64,000 bases of DNA, from NCBI GenBank assembly GCA_949293985.1, contig CASFFN010000001.1, positions 1 to 64,000 of the forward strand, given 5' to 3'. Made by a program: the position numbers and the translations under genes. Origin of the DNA: an uncultured Eubacteriales bacterium. Lineage in GTDB: Bacteria; Bacillota; Clostridia; Oscillospirales; Oscillospiraceae. Positions 52,328-63,700 of the stretch are shown in pieces. A model generated the notes under the pieces. The model did no database searches. It was not told where the DNA came from and saw only the letters and a list, made by a program, of their open reading frames with translations. Each line of letters starts with the position of its first letter. The stretch's first letter is position 1.

Positions 52328-55150
52328 ATGAAGGACAAAATTGTGATTCGTGGAGCCAGAGAGAATAATCTGAAAAATGTGGATTTGACCATCCCCAGAG
52401 ACAAAATGGTGGTGTTTACCGGGCTTTCCGGTTCGGGGAAATCCAGTTTGGCTTTTGATACCATTTACGCGGAGGGCCAAAGGCGTTATGTGGAGAGCCT
52501 GAGCGCTTACGCCCGGCAATTTTTGGGGCAGATGGATAAGCCGGATGTGGATTCCATTGACGGCCTGTCCCCGGCTATCTCCATCGACCAGAAAACCACC
52601 TCCAAGAACCCCCGGTCCACCGTAGGTACGGTGACGGAGATTTACGACTATCTCCGGCTTCTTTGGGCCAGAGCCGGTACGCCCCATTGCCCCAAGTGCG
52701 GCAAGGAAATCAAGCGGCAGACGGTGGACCAGATTGTGGACCGGATTGAGGCCCTGGGAGAGGGAACCCGCTTCATCATCTATTCTCCGGTGATTCGGGG
52801 GAAAAAGGGCGAGCATTCCAAGGTCTTTGAGGACGCCAGAAAGAGCGGTTTTGTCCGCGTCCGGGTGGATGGGATCCAGTATGATTTGAATGAGACCATC
52901 CCCTGTGAAAAGAACAAGAAGCATACCATCGAGCTGGTGGTAGACCGGTTGGTAATCCGGGAGGGGCAGCGCCGCCGTCTGACGGATTCTATCGAAACCG
53001 CCTGCGCCCATTCCGGCGGACTGGTGGTCATCCATCTGCCGGACAGGGATGAGGAGCTGAGCTTTTCCCAGAACTATGCCTGTGAGGACTGCGGCGTCAG
53101 TATGCCGGAGCTGGAGCCCCGGATGTTCTCTTTCAATAATCCGGCGGGGGCCTGTCCCTCCTGTTCCGGCCTGGGTTTTCGGCTGATTGCCGACCCGGAG
53201 CTGGTGATTCCAGATAAGACGAAATCCATCCTGGAGGGTGCCATTGAGGCGCCGGGCTGGAACAGCGCCAGAACCGACTCGGTATTCCGGATGTATTTTG
53301 AAGCTCTGGCACAAAAATACCATTTTTCCCTTTCCGTTCCTGTGAAGGAATTGCCCAAAGAAGCGCTGGATGTGATTCTTTATGGCACCAGGGGGGAGAA
53401 AATCCGCATGACCTATAACCGGGGCAACGGCATGGGTGTGCTGGAGCAGCCCTTCGAGGGCATCCTGAACAACATCAGCCGCCGCTTCCGGGAAACCCAG
53501 TCGGACGCGGCACGGAAGGAGTTGGAGGAATGTATGTCCACCGCTCCCTGTCCGGCCTGTAAAGGCAAGCGCCTGTCGGACATCGCCCTGGCGGTGACCG
53601 TGGGGGGCATTGGCATCATGGATTTCTGCGCCATGAGTGTCCGGGACGAGTTGGATTTTATGGAGAATCTGCGGCTGGAAGGGAACATGGCCATCGTTGC
53701 CCAGCAGATCGTGCGGGAGATCAAATCCCGTCTGCGCTTCCTCATGGATGTGGGCCTGCAATATCTGACCCTGTCCCGGTCTGCCGGAACCCTGTCCGGC
53801 GGCGAGAGCCAGCGTATCCGGCTGGCTACCCAGATTGGCTCTTCTCTTACGGGCGTGCTGTATATTCTGGATGAGCCTTCCATCGGCCTGCACCAGCGGG
53901 ACAATGATAAGCTGCTGATGACGCTGAAAAAGCTCCGGGACTTGGGCAATACCCTCATTGTGGTGGAGCATGACGAGGATACCATGCGGGAGGCGGACTT
54001 TATTGTGGATGTAGGCCCCGGAGCCGGAAGCCACGGCGGAGAGATTGTGGCGGCCGGTTCTTTGGAGGACATCTGCCGGGAGCCCCGGTCCGTTACCGGG
54101 CAGTATCTGTCCGGGGTGAAGAAAATTCCCGTGCCCTCCCACCGGAGAGCCGGGAACGGAAAAACCCTGAAAATTCTGGGAGCAACGGAAAACAACCTGA
54201 AAAATCTGGATGTGGAAATCCCCCTGGGAACCCTGACCTGCGTTACCGGCGTATCCGGTTCGGGCAAGTCCAGCCTGATTGGCCAGGTGCTGAATAAGAC
54301 TTTGTCCGCCAAGCTGAACCACGCCAGAACCCGCCCTGGTGCCTGCAAAGGCATTGAAGGGCTGGAGCATCTGGACAAGGTCATCAATATTGACCAGAGC
54401 CCCATCGGCAGAACCCCCCGGTCCAACCCTGCCACCTATACGGGGCTGTTCAACGACATCCGTGACTTGTTTGCTTCCACAGCCGATGCCAAAATGCGGG
54501 GCTATGGGCCGGGCCGCTTCTCCTTCAATGTAAAGGGCGGCCGGTGCGAGGCCTGTAACGGCGACGGTCTGGTGAAAATTGAAATGCACTTCCTGGCGGA
54601 TGTGTATGTGCCCTGCGAGGTGTGCCATGGTCAGCGATACAACCGGGAGACCCTGGAGGTGCAGTACAAGGGCAAGAATATTGCCCAGGTGCTGGATATG
54701 ACCGCTGAGGAAGCGGTGGAATTCTTCCAGAATATTCCCAAAATCAGCAAAAAAGCCCAGACCATGGTGGATGTGGGCCTGGGATATGTGAAGCTGGGCC
54801 AGTCCAGCACCTCTTTGTCCGGCGGCGAAGCCCAGCGGGTAAAGCTGGCGACGGAGCTGTCCCGAACCTTCACGGGACGCACCATCTATGTACTGGATGA
54901 GCCTACCACCGGTTTGCACGCCGCGGATGTGCACCGGCTGATTGAAGTGCTGCAAAAGCTGGTGGATGCAGGCAATACGGTGCTGGTGATCGAGCACAAC
55001 CTGGATGTCATCAAGACGGCAGACTATATCATTGACCTGGGCCCGGAAGGGGGCGACCAGGGCGGCTACCTGGTGGCCTCCGGCACACCGGAGGAGGTTG
55101 CCCAGATCCCCGAGAGCTATACCGGCCAGTATTTGAAAAAATACCTGTAA
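52328..55150 (+). CDS. uvrA: Excinuclease ABC subunit UvrA
   Basis: This 940-aa damage sensor of nucleotide excision repair has two ABC ATPase halves: Walker [16 protein letters not shown] near residue 31 and [15 protein letters not shown] near residue 641. Zinc-binding cysteine pairs are present ([33 protein letters not shown]). Signatures [12 protein letters not shown] and [12 protein letters not shown] are intact. GGGAG lies upstream of the ATG at 52328. uvrB lies 2.8 kb further on the same strand. Confidence 0.97.
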   Translation: MKDKIVIRGARENNLKNVDLTIPRDKMVVFTGLSGSGKSSLAFDTIYAEGQRRYVESLSAYARQFLGQMDKPDVDSIDGLSPAISIDQKTTSKNPRSTVGTVTEIYDYLRLLWARAGTPHCPKCGKEIKRQTVDQIVDRIEALGEGTRFIIYSPVIRGKKGEHSKVFEDARKSGFVRVRVDGIQYDLNETIPCEKNKKHTIELVVDRLVIREGQRRRLTDSIETACAHSGGLVVIHLPDRDEELSFSQNYACEDCGVSMPELEPRMFSFNNPAGACPSCSGLGFRLIADPELVIPDKTKSILEGAIEAPGWNSARTDSVFRMYFEALAQKYHFSLSVPVKELPKEALDVILYGTRGEKIRMTYNRGNGMGVLEQPFEGILNNISRRFRETQSDAARKELEECMSTAPCPACKGKRLSDIALAVTVGGIGIMDFCAMSVRDELDFMENLRLEGNMAIVAQQIVREIKSRLRFLMDVGLQYLTLSRSAGTLSGGESQRIRLATQIGSSLTGVLYILDEPSIGLHQRDNDKLLMTLKKLRDLGNTLIVVEHDEDTMREADFIVDVGPGAGSHGGEIVAAGSLEDICREPRSVTGQYLSGVKKIPVPSHRRAGNGKTLKILGATENNLKNLDVEIPLGTLTCVTGVSGSGKSSLIGQVLNKTLSAKLNHARTRPGACKGIEGLEHLDKVINIDQSPIGRTPRSNPATYTGLFNDIRDLFASTADAKMRGYGPGRFSFNVKGGRCEACNGDGLVKIEMHFLADVYVPCEVCHGQRYNRETLEVQYKGKNIAQVLDMTAEEAVEFFQNIPKISKKAQTMVDVGLGYVKLGQSSTSLSGGEAQRVKLATELSRTFTGRTIYVLDEPTTGLHAADVHRLIEVLQKLVDAGNTVLVIEHNLDVIKTADYIIDLGPEGGDQGGYLVASGTPEEVAQIPESYTGQYLKKYL

Positions 55151-55178
55151 AAAATCCGGGAGCCCTTGGGCTCCCGGA
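55151..55178 (-). terminator. Terminator after the PAS kinase (converging with uvrA)
   Basis: TCCGGGAGCCC and GGGCTCCCGGA form a very strong stem. The minus strand continues with TTTTTTAC, so it mainly ends the kinase transcript (stop at 55187); the plus tail is poor. Confidence 0.8.
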
Positions 55179-55186
55179 GGAAGAAC

Positions 55187-56251
55187 TTAATAGCAGCTGG
55201 GGGGCAGAATGTCGGACAGCTCAATGAGCCCGTGATCCCGCTCGCCGGAGTAATCCACCCGCAGCATGGGAGAACGGACCTGACTGGTGCTCTGGTCAAT
55301 TTCCATGGTGAGGGTTGCCCGGAGATTCCCCTGGGGGGTGTAGTCCAGAAGCAGCGCGCCGCCGTGGGCGGAGGCGGCGGCCCGAACCAATACCATTCCC
55401 AGTCCGATGCCCTGTTTGCCGTCCTCAATGGAGGGCCGGCGCAAATAGCAGGAAAAGGCCTGGGCAGGATTAGGAAGGGCTTGCGAGGAGGCGGGATTTT
55501 CCAGGGTGAAATGCAGCCGGGTACCCTGCCGGGTAAGGCTGGCCCGGATGGTTTCTCCGGCGGGAGTGAACTTGGCACTGTTGGAAATCAGGTTATAAAT
55601 GCCCCGTTCCAGCAGTTCCCGATGAACCTGACAGTAAAGCGGCGCCGAAAGCCCCTGATACTCCTGCCGGATATTCGCCGCTTCCAGAAAGTGCCGGGTT
55701 TTTTCCATGATTTCCAGAATAAACCCGTCAATGTCCAGGGTTTCCTTGGGGAAAAACTCCTGGGATTGGTATTTCCCGGCGTCTGCCATATTGCCGATGT
55801 TTCGCAGAAGCTGGTGAAGGCCCCGGCTGATTTGGGCGGCCTGCTCTTTGGCCTTGGGATTTTCCTGAATCATGCCGGAGGGAAGGAGTGCCTCGGCGGC
55901 GGTCAGCATGGAGGATACGGAGCCGCGCAGGTGCTGAGCCACAAGAGCCATGGCCTGCAGCTCCGGGGAAACCGCCGTTTCCGTAAGGGTAAAAATGTCC
56001 CCGGTTTCCATAGGCGTGACGCCGGCCTCCCACAGCTTGTCGTGAATTTTCAGTTTCAGGGATAAAAAGCCGTGGGGGACGCTCAGATATTCCGCCTGAC
56101 CGGTGGAGAGTAAGGGCTGGATTTGCTGGTTTTCTTCCAGAAACAAGGACTTTGCCCGGGTGTTTACAAATCGAATCATGCCGTTTTCTACATAAAATGC
56201 GGGGCGTTCGATGAGATTCAGTAATTTTATCAAATCTTTTGATTGTTCCAT
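55187..56251 (-). CDS. PAS-domain histidine kinase with unusual H-box
   Basis: This 354-aa soluble kinase has an N-terminal PAS-like region (about 1-95). The phosphorylation helix has H107 in AQHLRGSVSSM, where the usual acidic residue after His is Leu. The ATPase has the N-box LISNSAKFTPAG and G-box QGIGLGMVLVRAAASAHGG. A tail of about 45 residues follows the core. The ATG at 56251 has GAGGAGG upstream. It has no adjacent regulator; the PhoB-like regulator 8 kb away is a candidate partner, which is only inference. Confidence 0.82.
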   Translation of the reverse strand: MEQSKDLIKLLNLIERPAFYVENGMIRFVNTRAKSLFLEENQQIQPLLSTGQAEYLSVPHGFLSLKLKIHDKLWEAGVTPMETGDIFTLTETAVSPELQAMALVAQHLRGSVSSMLTAAEALLPSGMIQENPKAKEQAAQISRGLHQLLRNIGNMADAGKYQSQEFFPKETLDIDGFILEIMEKTRHFLEAANIRQEYQGLSAPLYCQVHRELLERGIYNLISNSAKFTPAGETIRASLTRQGTRLHFTLENPASSQALPNPAQAFSCYLRRPSIEDGKQGIGLGMVLVRAAASAHGGALLLDYTPQGNLRATLTMEIDQSTSQVRSPMLRVDYSGERDHGLIELSDILPPSCY

Positions 56252-56384
56252 GATGTTCCTCCTCATGGCATATCATGTGCAGTTTCTCCGGAAATTCTCC
56301 GGGAGAATTTCGACAGGATTCGCACCGTTTTTATTGTAGCGAAAAAGCGGAAAAATAGCAAGAGAGAAAATGAGGTGAGAGGCA

Positions 56385-57083
56385 ATGGCAGTGCATGACG
56401 GACACCGGGAGCGGCTGAAAGAGCGGTTCCGCTCCGAAGGGCTGGATGGGTTTACAGAGGTGCAGGTGCTGGAATTGCTGCTGTTTTACTGTGTGCCCCG
56501 GAAAGACACCAACGAGATTGCCCATGCCCTTCTGGAAAGGTTCGGAACTCTTGCCCAGGTGCTGGACGCCAACCCGGCGGATTTGGAAAAAGTACCGGGG
56601 ATGGGCGGCAGCTCCGCTCTGTTCCTGAAGCTCCTCAGCGCCGCGGGCCGGCGGTATCAAATCAGCCGAACGGAAAGCGCCACCATCCTCCGCACCGTGG
56701 AACAATGCGGCGCCTACTTACAGCCCCGCTTTTTTGGACGAAAGCACGAAGCGGTATTTTTGCTGTGTATGGATGCCAAGTGCAAAGTGCTTACCTGTAA
56801 GCAGGTGGGGGAGGGAAGCGTAAATTCCGCCGGAGTGCCCATCCGCAGAATCGTGGAGACCGCCCTTTCCGATAACGCCACCATGGTGGTGCTTGCCCAC
56901 AATCACCCCAGCGGCCTGGCATTGCCCTCGGCGGATGATGTGCAAACCACCAAGCGGTTGGCGGTGGCGCTGGACGCGGTGGAGATTACCCTCATTGACC
57001 ATCTGGTATTTTCCGATGACGACTATGTTTCCATGGCGCAGTCCGGCTATTTCAAGGCGGGAGAGAGTATGTGCGTCCTGTAA
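56385..57083 (+). CDS. radC: RadC-family JAMM domain protein
   Basis: This 232-aa protein has an N-terminal helix-hairpin-helix region (DLEKVPGMGGSSALF) and a C-terminal JAMM metallo-domain with H172, H174 and D185 (AHNHPSGLALPSADD), all present. RadC-like proteins have been linked to DNA repair, but a specific role is not established. It sits upstream of the hydrolase gene by 12 bases, same strand. Confidence 0.93.
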   Translation: MAVHDGHRERLKERFRSEGLDGFTEVQVLELLLFYCVPRKDTNEIAHALLERFGTLAQVLDANPADLEKVPGMGGSSALFLKLLSAAGRRYQISRTESATILRTVEQCGAYLQPRFFGRKHEAVFLLCMDAKCKVLTCKQVGEGSVNSAGVPIRRIVETALSDNATMVVLAHNHPSGLALPSADDVQTTKRLAVALDAVEITLIDHLVFSDDDYVSMAQSGYFKAGESMCVL

Positions 57084-57095
57084 AGAGGAATTGGT

Positions 57096-57620
57096 ATGAA
57101 ACGCTTTTTGATCGTGGTGGATATGCAGAAGGACTTTGTGGACGGCGCTCTGGGAACACCGGAAGCCCGGGCCATTGTCCCGGCGGTGGTAGAGAAAATC
57201 CGCGGCTTTTCCGGGGAGATTTTTGCCACCCTGGACACCCATGGAGCGGATTACCTTTCCACCAGTGAGGGACAGGCGCTGCCGGTGCCCCATTGTATCA
57301 AGGGTACACCCGGCTGGGAGCTGAATTATCAGGCGGCTGCGGCTTTGGCGGAAAAGGGCTATACCCCAGTGGAAAAGCCTACCTTTGGTTCTCTGGCACT
57401 GCCGGAATTGCTCCGGGACTCTGCCTGTGGGGAGCCGTTTTCCGTTGAGCTGGTGGGGCTGTGTACGGATATCTGTGTGGTTTCCAACGCTTTGCTCCTG
57501 AAAGCTCACTTTCCCCAGCAGGACATTTTGGTAGACAGCAGCTGCTGCGCCGGGGTCACCCCCCAAAGTCATGAGGCAGCGCTTACCACCATGAGGATGT
57601 GCCAGATACAGGTAAAATAG
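57096..57620 (+). CDS. Isochorismatase-family hydrolase, nicotinamidase-like
   Basis: This 174-aa protein has the cysteine hydrolase triad: D9 (IVVDMQKDFVDG), a middle Lys (KGTPGWEL region) and C127 (GLCTDICVVSNALLLK). TLDTHGADYL and HCIKGTPGWEL fit nicotinamidase-like members acting in NAD salvage. The exact substrate needs enzyme work. It follows radC closely and is followed by a 300-base gap. Confidence 0.85.
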   Translation: MKRFLIVVDMQKDFVDGALGTPEARAIVPAVVEKIRGFSGEIFATLDTHGADYLSTSEGQALPVPHCIKGTPGWELNYQAAAALAEKGYTPVEKPTFGSLALPELLRDSACGEPFSVELVGLCTDICVVSNALLLKAHFPQQDILVDSSCCAGVTPQSHEAALTTMRMCQIQVK

Positions 57621-57655
57621 TGCCATATAGAAGCGGCAGGAGCTGGAGGCCGCCC

Positions 57656-57704
57656 GGTTTTGCTGACCTCGGTCGGGCTACGCCCTTCCTCCGTCAGCAA
57701 AACC
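57656..57704. repeat. 49-bp perfect inverted repeat
   Basis: GGTTTTGCTGAC (57656-57667) and GTCAGCAAAACC (57693-57704) are perfectly complementary, with a 25-base centre. There is no T-run directly after it, though T-rich sequence follows. It lies 35 bases beyond the hydrolase stop. It may be a terminator or a palindromic repeat. Confidence 0.55.
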
Positions 57705-57925
57705 AATCTAACAAACTCTATCTCTTTTTTGCGGTCTCACATCATTGCCAAACGAACAGTATCTGGGAATACAGAGATTAAAAACAAATGTTTGCCAAAT
57801 CTGAGGAAGAGGATTTTCTTTTGCCCGAATGTATGCTATAATAACAAAAACTGTGAATGTCGTGGATATTTTTTTCACCGACCAGGTTATCCGATAGTTA
57901 TGGAAAAGGAGGTTAAGAAGCCTGC
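57705..57925 (+). promoter_or_regulatory. Gap upstream of uvrB with promoter
   Basis: An extended -10 TGCTATAAT (TATAAT at 57837-57842) lies about 80 bases before uvrB; the -35 is weak. AAGGAGG at 57905-57911 serves as ribosome site. I found no gene and no clear LexA box in the gap. Confidence 0.55.
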
Positions 57926-59893
57926 ATGGATCATTTTCAGTTGGTTTCTTCTTATCGGCCCTCCGGCGATCAGCCGGAGGCTATCGCGAAATTGTCCCGG
58001 GGTATCGACCTGGGCCTGCGGGAGCAGACCCTTTTGGGCGTTACCGGCTCCGGAAAGACCTTTACCATGGCCTCCATCATTGAAAAGGTAAACCGCCCCA
58101 CTTTGGTGCTGGCCCACAATAAAACCCTGGCGGCCCAGCTCTGTTCCGAGTTTCGGGAGTTCTTTCCCAACAATGCGGTGGAATACTTTATCTCCTACTA
58201 CGACTATTACCAGCCGGAAGCCTATATTGCCCATACGGATACCTACATTGAGAAGGACTCGGCGGTGAATGAGGAAATCGACCGGCTGCGGCACAGCGCC
58301 ACCTCCGCGCTTTTTGAGCGCCGGGATGTGATTGTGGTGTCCTCTGTCAGCTGCCTGTATGGTCTGGGCGACCCCATCGATTATAAAAGCATGGTGGTTT
58401 CCCTGCGGGTGGGGCAGCAGCGGCCCATGGACGAGATTCTGAAAAAGCTGGCGGAAATCCGGTACGAGCGAAACGATTTGGATTTTTCCAGAAACAAGTT
58501 CCGGGTCCGGGGAGATACCCTGGAGGTGTACCCGGCTTACTGGGCCGGACGGGCCATCCGGGTGGAATTCTTCGGGGATGAGATTGATAGGATTTCGGAA
58601 ATCAATGCGGTTTCCGGTATGGTGGAGCGTTATGTGGAGCATGTGGCCATTTACCCGGCCAGCCACTATGTGGCGTCCCGGGAGAAGCTGGAACGGGCCA
58701 TCCGGGAGATTACCAAAGAATGTGACGCCCAGGTAGAGATGTTCCGCTCCCAGGACAAGCTGCTGGAAGCCCAGCGGATTGCCCAGCGGACGGCCTATGA
58801 CATTGAGATGCTGACAGAAATCGGATTTTGTACCGGGATTGAAAACTATTCCCGGGTAATCCAGGGCAGAGCGCCGGGTACTCCGCCTACCACGCTTTTG
58901 GATTACTTTCCCAAGGATTTTCTCATGTTCATAGATGAAAGCCATGTGACCCTGCCTCAGTGCCGGGCCATGTATGCCGGCGACCGGAGCCGGAAAGACT
59001 CTCTGGTGAATTACGGCTTCCGCCTGCCCTCCGCCTATGATAACCGTCCTCTGAATTTTGAGGAGTTTGACAGCAAAATCAACCAGGTGGTGTATGTGTC
59101 CGCCACCCCCGGAGAATATGAGCGGACACGCTCTGCCCAGACGGTGGAGCAGGTTATCCGTCCTACGGGACTGCTGGACCCGAAGATTGAGATTCATCCC
59201 ATTGAGGGTCAGATCGACCACCTGATTGGACAAATCAACGACCGGGCCGCCCGGAACGAGCGGGTGCTGGTGACCACCCTCACTAAGAAAATGGCAGAGG
59301 ACTTGACGGTGTACCTGCAAAAAGCCGGTATCAAGGTGCGCTATATGCACTCGGATGTGGGCGCTATGGAGCGGATGGAGATTATCCGGGATTTGCGGAT
59401 GGCAAAGTTTGATGTGCTGGTGGGTATCAACCTGCTGCGGGAAGGTCTGGATTTGCCGGAGGTCAGCCTGGTGGCCATTCTGGATGCGGATAAGGAGGGC
59501 TTCCTGCGCTCGGAAACCAGTCTGATTCAGACCGTCGGCCGGGCGGCCCGAAACGCCCAGGGCCTGGTGATCATGTATGCCGACCGGGTTACCCCCTCCA
59601 TGCGGGCGGCTATCAGCGAAACCAAGCGCCGCCGTCAGATCCAGGATGCGTACAACAAAGCCCATGGCATTGAGCCAAAGACGGTCATCAAATCCGTCCG
59701 GGACTTGATTGAAATTTCCTCCTCTGCCGGGGAAAAGAAGGGCAGAAACGGCATCAAGATGACCAAGGCGGAAAAAGAGAAGGAAATTGCCCGCCTGGAA
59801 AAGCAGATGAAGGAAGCGGCCCGGATGATGGAGTACGAGTATGCCGCCGTGCTCCGGGATCAGATTATCCGGCTCCGGGGCAACGGAACTTAA
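57926..59893 (+). CDS. uvrB: Excinuclease ABC subunit UvrB
   Basis: This 655-aa helicase-like subunit takes over damage from UvrA and recruits UvrC. Motifs: [16 protein letters not shown] (Walker A), the beta-hairpin region [21 protein letters not shown] (Walker B) and [15 protein letters not shown]. The C-terminal UVR helix pair (about 620-655) is present. AAGGAGG lies 14 bases before the ATG, rather far, but the N terminus fits the family. Confidence 0.96.
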   Translation: MDHFQLVSSYRPSGDQPEAIAKLSRGIDLGLREQTLLGVTGSGKTFTMASIIEKVNRPTLVLAHNKTLAAQLCSEFREFFPNNAVEYFISYYDYYQPEAYIAHTDTYIEKDSAVNEEIDRLRHSATSALFERRDVIVVSSVSCLYGLGDPIDYKSMVVSLRVGQQRPMDEILKKLAEIRYERNDLDFSRNKFRVRGDTLEVYPAYWAGRAIRVEFFGDEIDRISEINAVSGMVERYVEHVAIYPASHYVASREKLERAIREITKECDAQVEMFRSQDKLLEAQRIAQRTAYDIEMLTEIGFCTGIENYSRVIQGRAPGTPPTTLLDYFPKDFLMFIDESHVTLPQCRAMYAGDRSRKDSLVNYGFRLPSAYDNRPLNFEEFDSKINQVVYVSATPGEYERTRSAQTVEQVIRPTGLLDPKIEIHPIEGQIDHLIGQINDRAARNERVLVTTLTKKMAEDLTVYLQKAGIKVRYMHSDVGAMERMEIIRDLRMAKFDVLVGINLLREGLDLPEVSLVAILDADKEGFLRSETSLIQTVGRAARNAQGLVIMYADRVTPSMRAAISETKRRRQIQDAYNKAHGIEPKTVIKSVRDLIEISSSAGEKKGRNGIKMTKAEKEKEIARLEKQMKEAARMMEYEYAAVLRDQIIRLRGNGT

Positions 59894-59896
59894 GAG

Positions 59897-59932
59897 AAAG
59901 GAGCTGTGTGCGGCGCATACGGCTCCTTTTCT
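59897..59932 (+). terminator. Terminator after uvrB
   Basis: AAAGGAGC pairs with GCTCCTTT, and the loop can form further pairs (TGTGTGCGGCGCATAC), followed by TCTG. It ends the uvrB transcript just beyond the stop. Confidence 0.65.
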
Positions 59933-60007
59933 GCGGATACGAAGGGGAAAAACTTTTGAAATCCCTGGGCAATATTCACAATTTGTTTCTGAATAACAGT
60001 TTTTCCA

Positions 60008-60016
60008 TGCTATAAT
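60008..60016 (+). promoter_or_regulatory. Extended -10 promoter of the last ABC operon
   Basis: TGCTATAAT with no clear -35 at the usual distance. It lies 44 bases before the ATPase ATG. Confidence 0.55.
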
Positions 60017-60059
60017 AAATAGTAGTAAGCAGCAGTAAGCCGCTCAGGGGGAATGAAAA

Positions 60060-60761
60060 ATGGCGTTTGTAGAATTTCAAAATGTAGAAAAGGTTTATCA
60101 CACCGGCGAGGTGGATATCCAGGCGCTGCACGACACCAGCTTTACCATTGAAGAAGGAGAACTGGTGGTCATCGTGGGACCTTCCGGCGCGGGCAAGACC
60201 ACTTTGCTGAATATATTGGGAGGCATGGACAGCCTTTCCGGAGGAAAAGTATTTTTGGACGGGCGGGAGATTTCCGGCCTGAATAAGCGGCAGCTGACCC
60301 AGTACCGCCGGCAGGATGTGGGCTTTGTATTCCAGTTTTATAACCTGCTGGGGAACCTGACGGCTCTGGAAAATGTGGAGCTTGCCAACCAGATTTGCAA
60401 AAATCCCTTGGACGCGAAACAGGTGCTGATAGATGTGGGGCTGGAAGACCGGCTCAAGAACTTTCCCAGCCAGCTGTCCGGCGGCGAGCAGCAGAGAGTG
60501 GCCATTGCCAGAGCCCTGGCCAAGAATCCCAAGCTGCTGCTGTGCGACGAGCCCACCGGCGCGTTGGATTACCAGACCGGCAAGGCCATATTGCAGCTAC
60601 TCCAGGACACCGGCAGAAAAACCGGCATGACCATTATCATTATCACGCACAACAGCGCCCTGACAGCTATGGCGGACCGGGTGATCCGGGTGAAAAACGG
60701 CACGGTGGTATCAGAAACCCTGAACGAAACCCCCCAAAGTATTTCGGAGATTGAATGGTAA
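60060..60761 (+). CDS. ABC transporter ATPase, LolD/MacB-type
   Basis: This 233-aa ATPase has Walker [17 protein letters not shown], signature [15 protein letters not shown], Walker [14 protein letters not shown] and H-loop IITHNSA. It belongs to the class that works with FtsX-type permeases, and one follows directly (the stop and start overlap as TAATG). It is similar in type, but not adjacent, to the pair at 35704. Confidence 0.93.
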   Translation: MAFVEFQNVEKVYHTGEVDIQALHDTSFTIEEGELVVIVGPSGAGKTTLLNILGGMDSLSGGKVFLDGREISGLNKRQLTQYRRQDVGFVFQFYNLLGNLTALENVELANQICKNPLDAKQVLIDVGLEDRLKNFPSQLSGGEQQRVAIARALAKNPKLLLCDEPTGALDYQTGKAILQLLQDTGRKTGMTIIIITHNSALTAMADRVIRVKNGTVVSETLNETPQSISEIEW

Positions 60762-63700
60762 TGAAAAAGAACATGATGCGAAGAAACCTGTGGCGTTCCA
60801 TACGGAAATCCATGGGCCGGTATATTGCCATTATGTCGATTATTGCATTGGGCGCCGGCCTGTTTGTGGGACTTTTGTCCAGCAAGATTTCCATGATGGA
60901 AACGGCCCAGAATTACATGGACAGTCAGAATATGTACGACCTGACCTTGCTCAATGACTACGGCTGGAGCCTGGAGCAGGTGGAGACGGTGAAGCAGCTT
61001 CCCCAGGTGGTGGATGTGGAGGGAACCGTCTATGTGGATGTGATCGGTACCGTGGGAGATTCCCAGACCGAGGCGGTTTATGAGGTCTATTCCATCCCAC
61101 AGCAGGTAAACCAGCTGTATCTTTTGGAAGGACGGATGCCGGAGGCGCCCAACGAATGTCTGGCCGACGCCAATCTTCAGGGCAGCACGGATTTGAACGA
61201 CCTGTTCCGGATTGGGAGCGCCAATGAGGAGGACACGCTGGAGAGCCTCAACAACCAGACCTTCACCATTGTGGGATATGTTTCTTCTCCGCTGTTTATG
61301 GATACGAACCGGAACAATACCACTTTGGGAAAGGGTTCGGTCACTTCCAATATCTACATACCCTGGGAGGCGTTTGATGTCGATTACTATTCCCGGATAG
61401 ATGTCACCGTTGCCGGGGACTACGATGCTTATACGGAAGTATACAATCAGGCGATGGATGGGGTCTCCGAGGAGATCAAGCCCCAGATACAGGTTTTGGC
61501 CCAGAGCCGCTATGAAAAGCTCCTGGCTGACGGCTGGGAGGAATACAACCAGGGTTTCGCGGAGTACGAAGACGGTCTGGCCGCCTACAACGAAGGAAAA
61601 CAGGAGGCGGAGCAGTCGCTTCAGGATGCGAAAGACGCATTGCTGGAAGGGGAGCGGGAACTGGAGGAAAACCAAAAGCTGCTGGATGACGGCGCCGTTC
61701 AGCTCCAGGAGGGCATCAAACTCCTGGAACAAACCGAAAAGGACCTGGAGGACGGTCAGAAGGAGCTGGATGCCAGGAAGCAGTCGGTATACTGGCAGCT
61801 TGCCCAGGCCAGGCAGGAGCTGGAAGAAAACGAGAAAACGGTCAATGACAGTCTTGCCAAGGTGGAAGACGGACTTTACCAGATCACTTCCGGCTTGCAG
61901 CAGCTGGATTCGGGCATTCTGCAAATGGAACTGCTGGTAAACGGCGTGGATTCCGCTATCCGTATAGCGGAGAAGATGATTGCGGACACGGATTCCACAA
62001 TCGCGCGGGTGCAGGAGGCGCTGGATAAGGCTAAGGAAGAAGAAATTCTGGATGAAGAACTGCTGCAAAGACTGCAAGAGGAACTGGATAATCTTGTCGC
62101 CTCCCGAAACTGGTATGTAGAGGAGTTTGAACGGTTAAAGGAACAAGCGGAACCTCTGCGGCAGCAGCTGGAGGGTTTGCAGAAACAGCGGGCGGATTTG
62201 CAGGCGCAGCAAACCCAGCTGGAGGAAACGCGCAAAACCCTGCTGGATGCCCAGACGCAGATTGCGGCGGGCTATCAGGAACTGGAAAGCAAGACGGCTT
62301 TGGCGGAAGCGGAACTTGCCAATGCCCAGAAGCAGATTGACGACGGCAACGCGCAGCTGATTCAGGGACAGAAGGAACTGGAACAGAAGCAGCAGGAGCT
62401 GGAAGACGGCAAAATTGCCCTGGAAGAGGGACGGAAGGAACTGGAACAGGGTTGGGAAGAATACCGGCAGGGAGAAGCAGATGCCCAAAAAGAGCTGGAA
62501 GAGGGCTTCCGGGAGCTGGAAGACGCCCGGGTGCAGCTGGAAGACGCGAAAAAGACCCTGGAGGATATGGAGGAACCCTCCGTATATATCCTGACCCGGG
62601 AGTCCAATGCAGGCTATCAAGGTGTGAGCAGCAACTCCGACATTGTAGCGGGTGTATCCCGGGTGTTCCCGGCGTTTTTCCTCCTGGTGGCGGCGCTGGT
62701 GTGCATTACCACCATGACCCGTATGGTGGAGGAGGAGCGAACCCAAATCGGCACCTTGAAGGCTCTGGGATATGGAAACGGAGCCATTATCGGAAAATAC
62801 CTGTTTTACGCCGGCAGCGCGGCGGTGCTTGGCTGCGGAATCGGTGTGGTGGTGGGAAGCATTGTGTTCCCGCAAATTATCTGGACGGCTTACAGCCTGA
62901 TTCTGACTCTCAAGCCCCACCTGGATATTGTATTCAATATCCCTCTGTGCGTTGGGGTCGTTGCGGTGTATACGGCGCTTATGCTGCTGGTGACCTGGTA
63001 CTCCTGCCGGGTCGAGCTGCGGGAAGTGCCGGCGGAACTGGTGCGCCCCAAGACCCCGGCGGGGGGCAAGAAGATTCTGCTGGAGTACACCCCGCTTTGG
63101 AAGCACCTGCGCTTCCTGGATAAGGTCATGCTGCGGAACATTTTCCGCTACCGGCAGCGGCTTCTCATGATGATTGTGGGCATTTGCGGCTGTACGGCTC
63201 TGCTGGTGACGGGCTTTGGCATCGGCGATTCCATCAAGGACATTGTTTCTTACCAGTTTGAGGAAGTGACGCTGTACGATATGCAGGTGCAGTTTGGGGA
63301 GAGCCTTACGCCCCAGGAGCAGCAGCGGATTACGGAGCAAATGCAAGATGACATTTCCGCCATTTCCTTTGCCCATCAGTCCACAGCGGAGCTGGAATTT
63401 GGGGACAAAACCAACAGCGTAAACCTGCTGGTGGGCGGCGAGGATATGGGACAGTTTTTCGACCTGCACGATGGCAGTACCCCCTTGTCCTTGCCGTCGG
63501 ATGGGCAGGCGCTTATCTCCGTGGGCGTTGCGGAACTGCTGGATATTTCCGCCGGGGATGAGATTGTAGTGCGTAACGCGGATTCGGAAGAGTTGCGGGT
63601 CACGGTATCGGGAATCTTTGATAACCATGTGTTCAACTATGTGATTGTCAGTCCTCAGACCTGTGAGAGTCAGCTGGGAGAGGCGCCGGATTATCAGGTG

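Noticed and set aside
52187-54997. 936-codon minus-strand frame opposite uvrA
   Set aside because: UvrA is unmistakable on the plus strand; the antisense frame has no domain or ribosome site.
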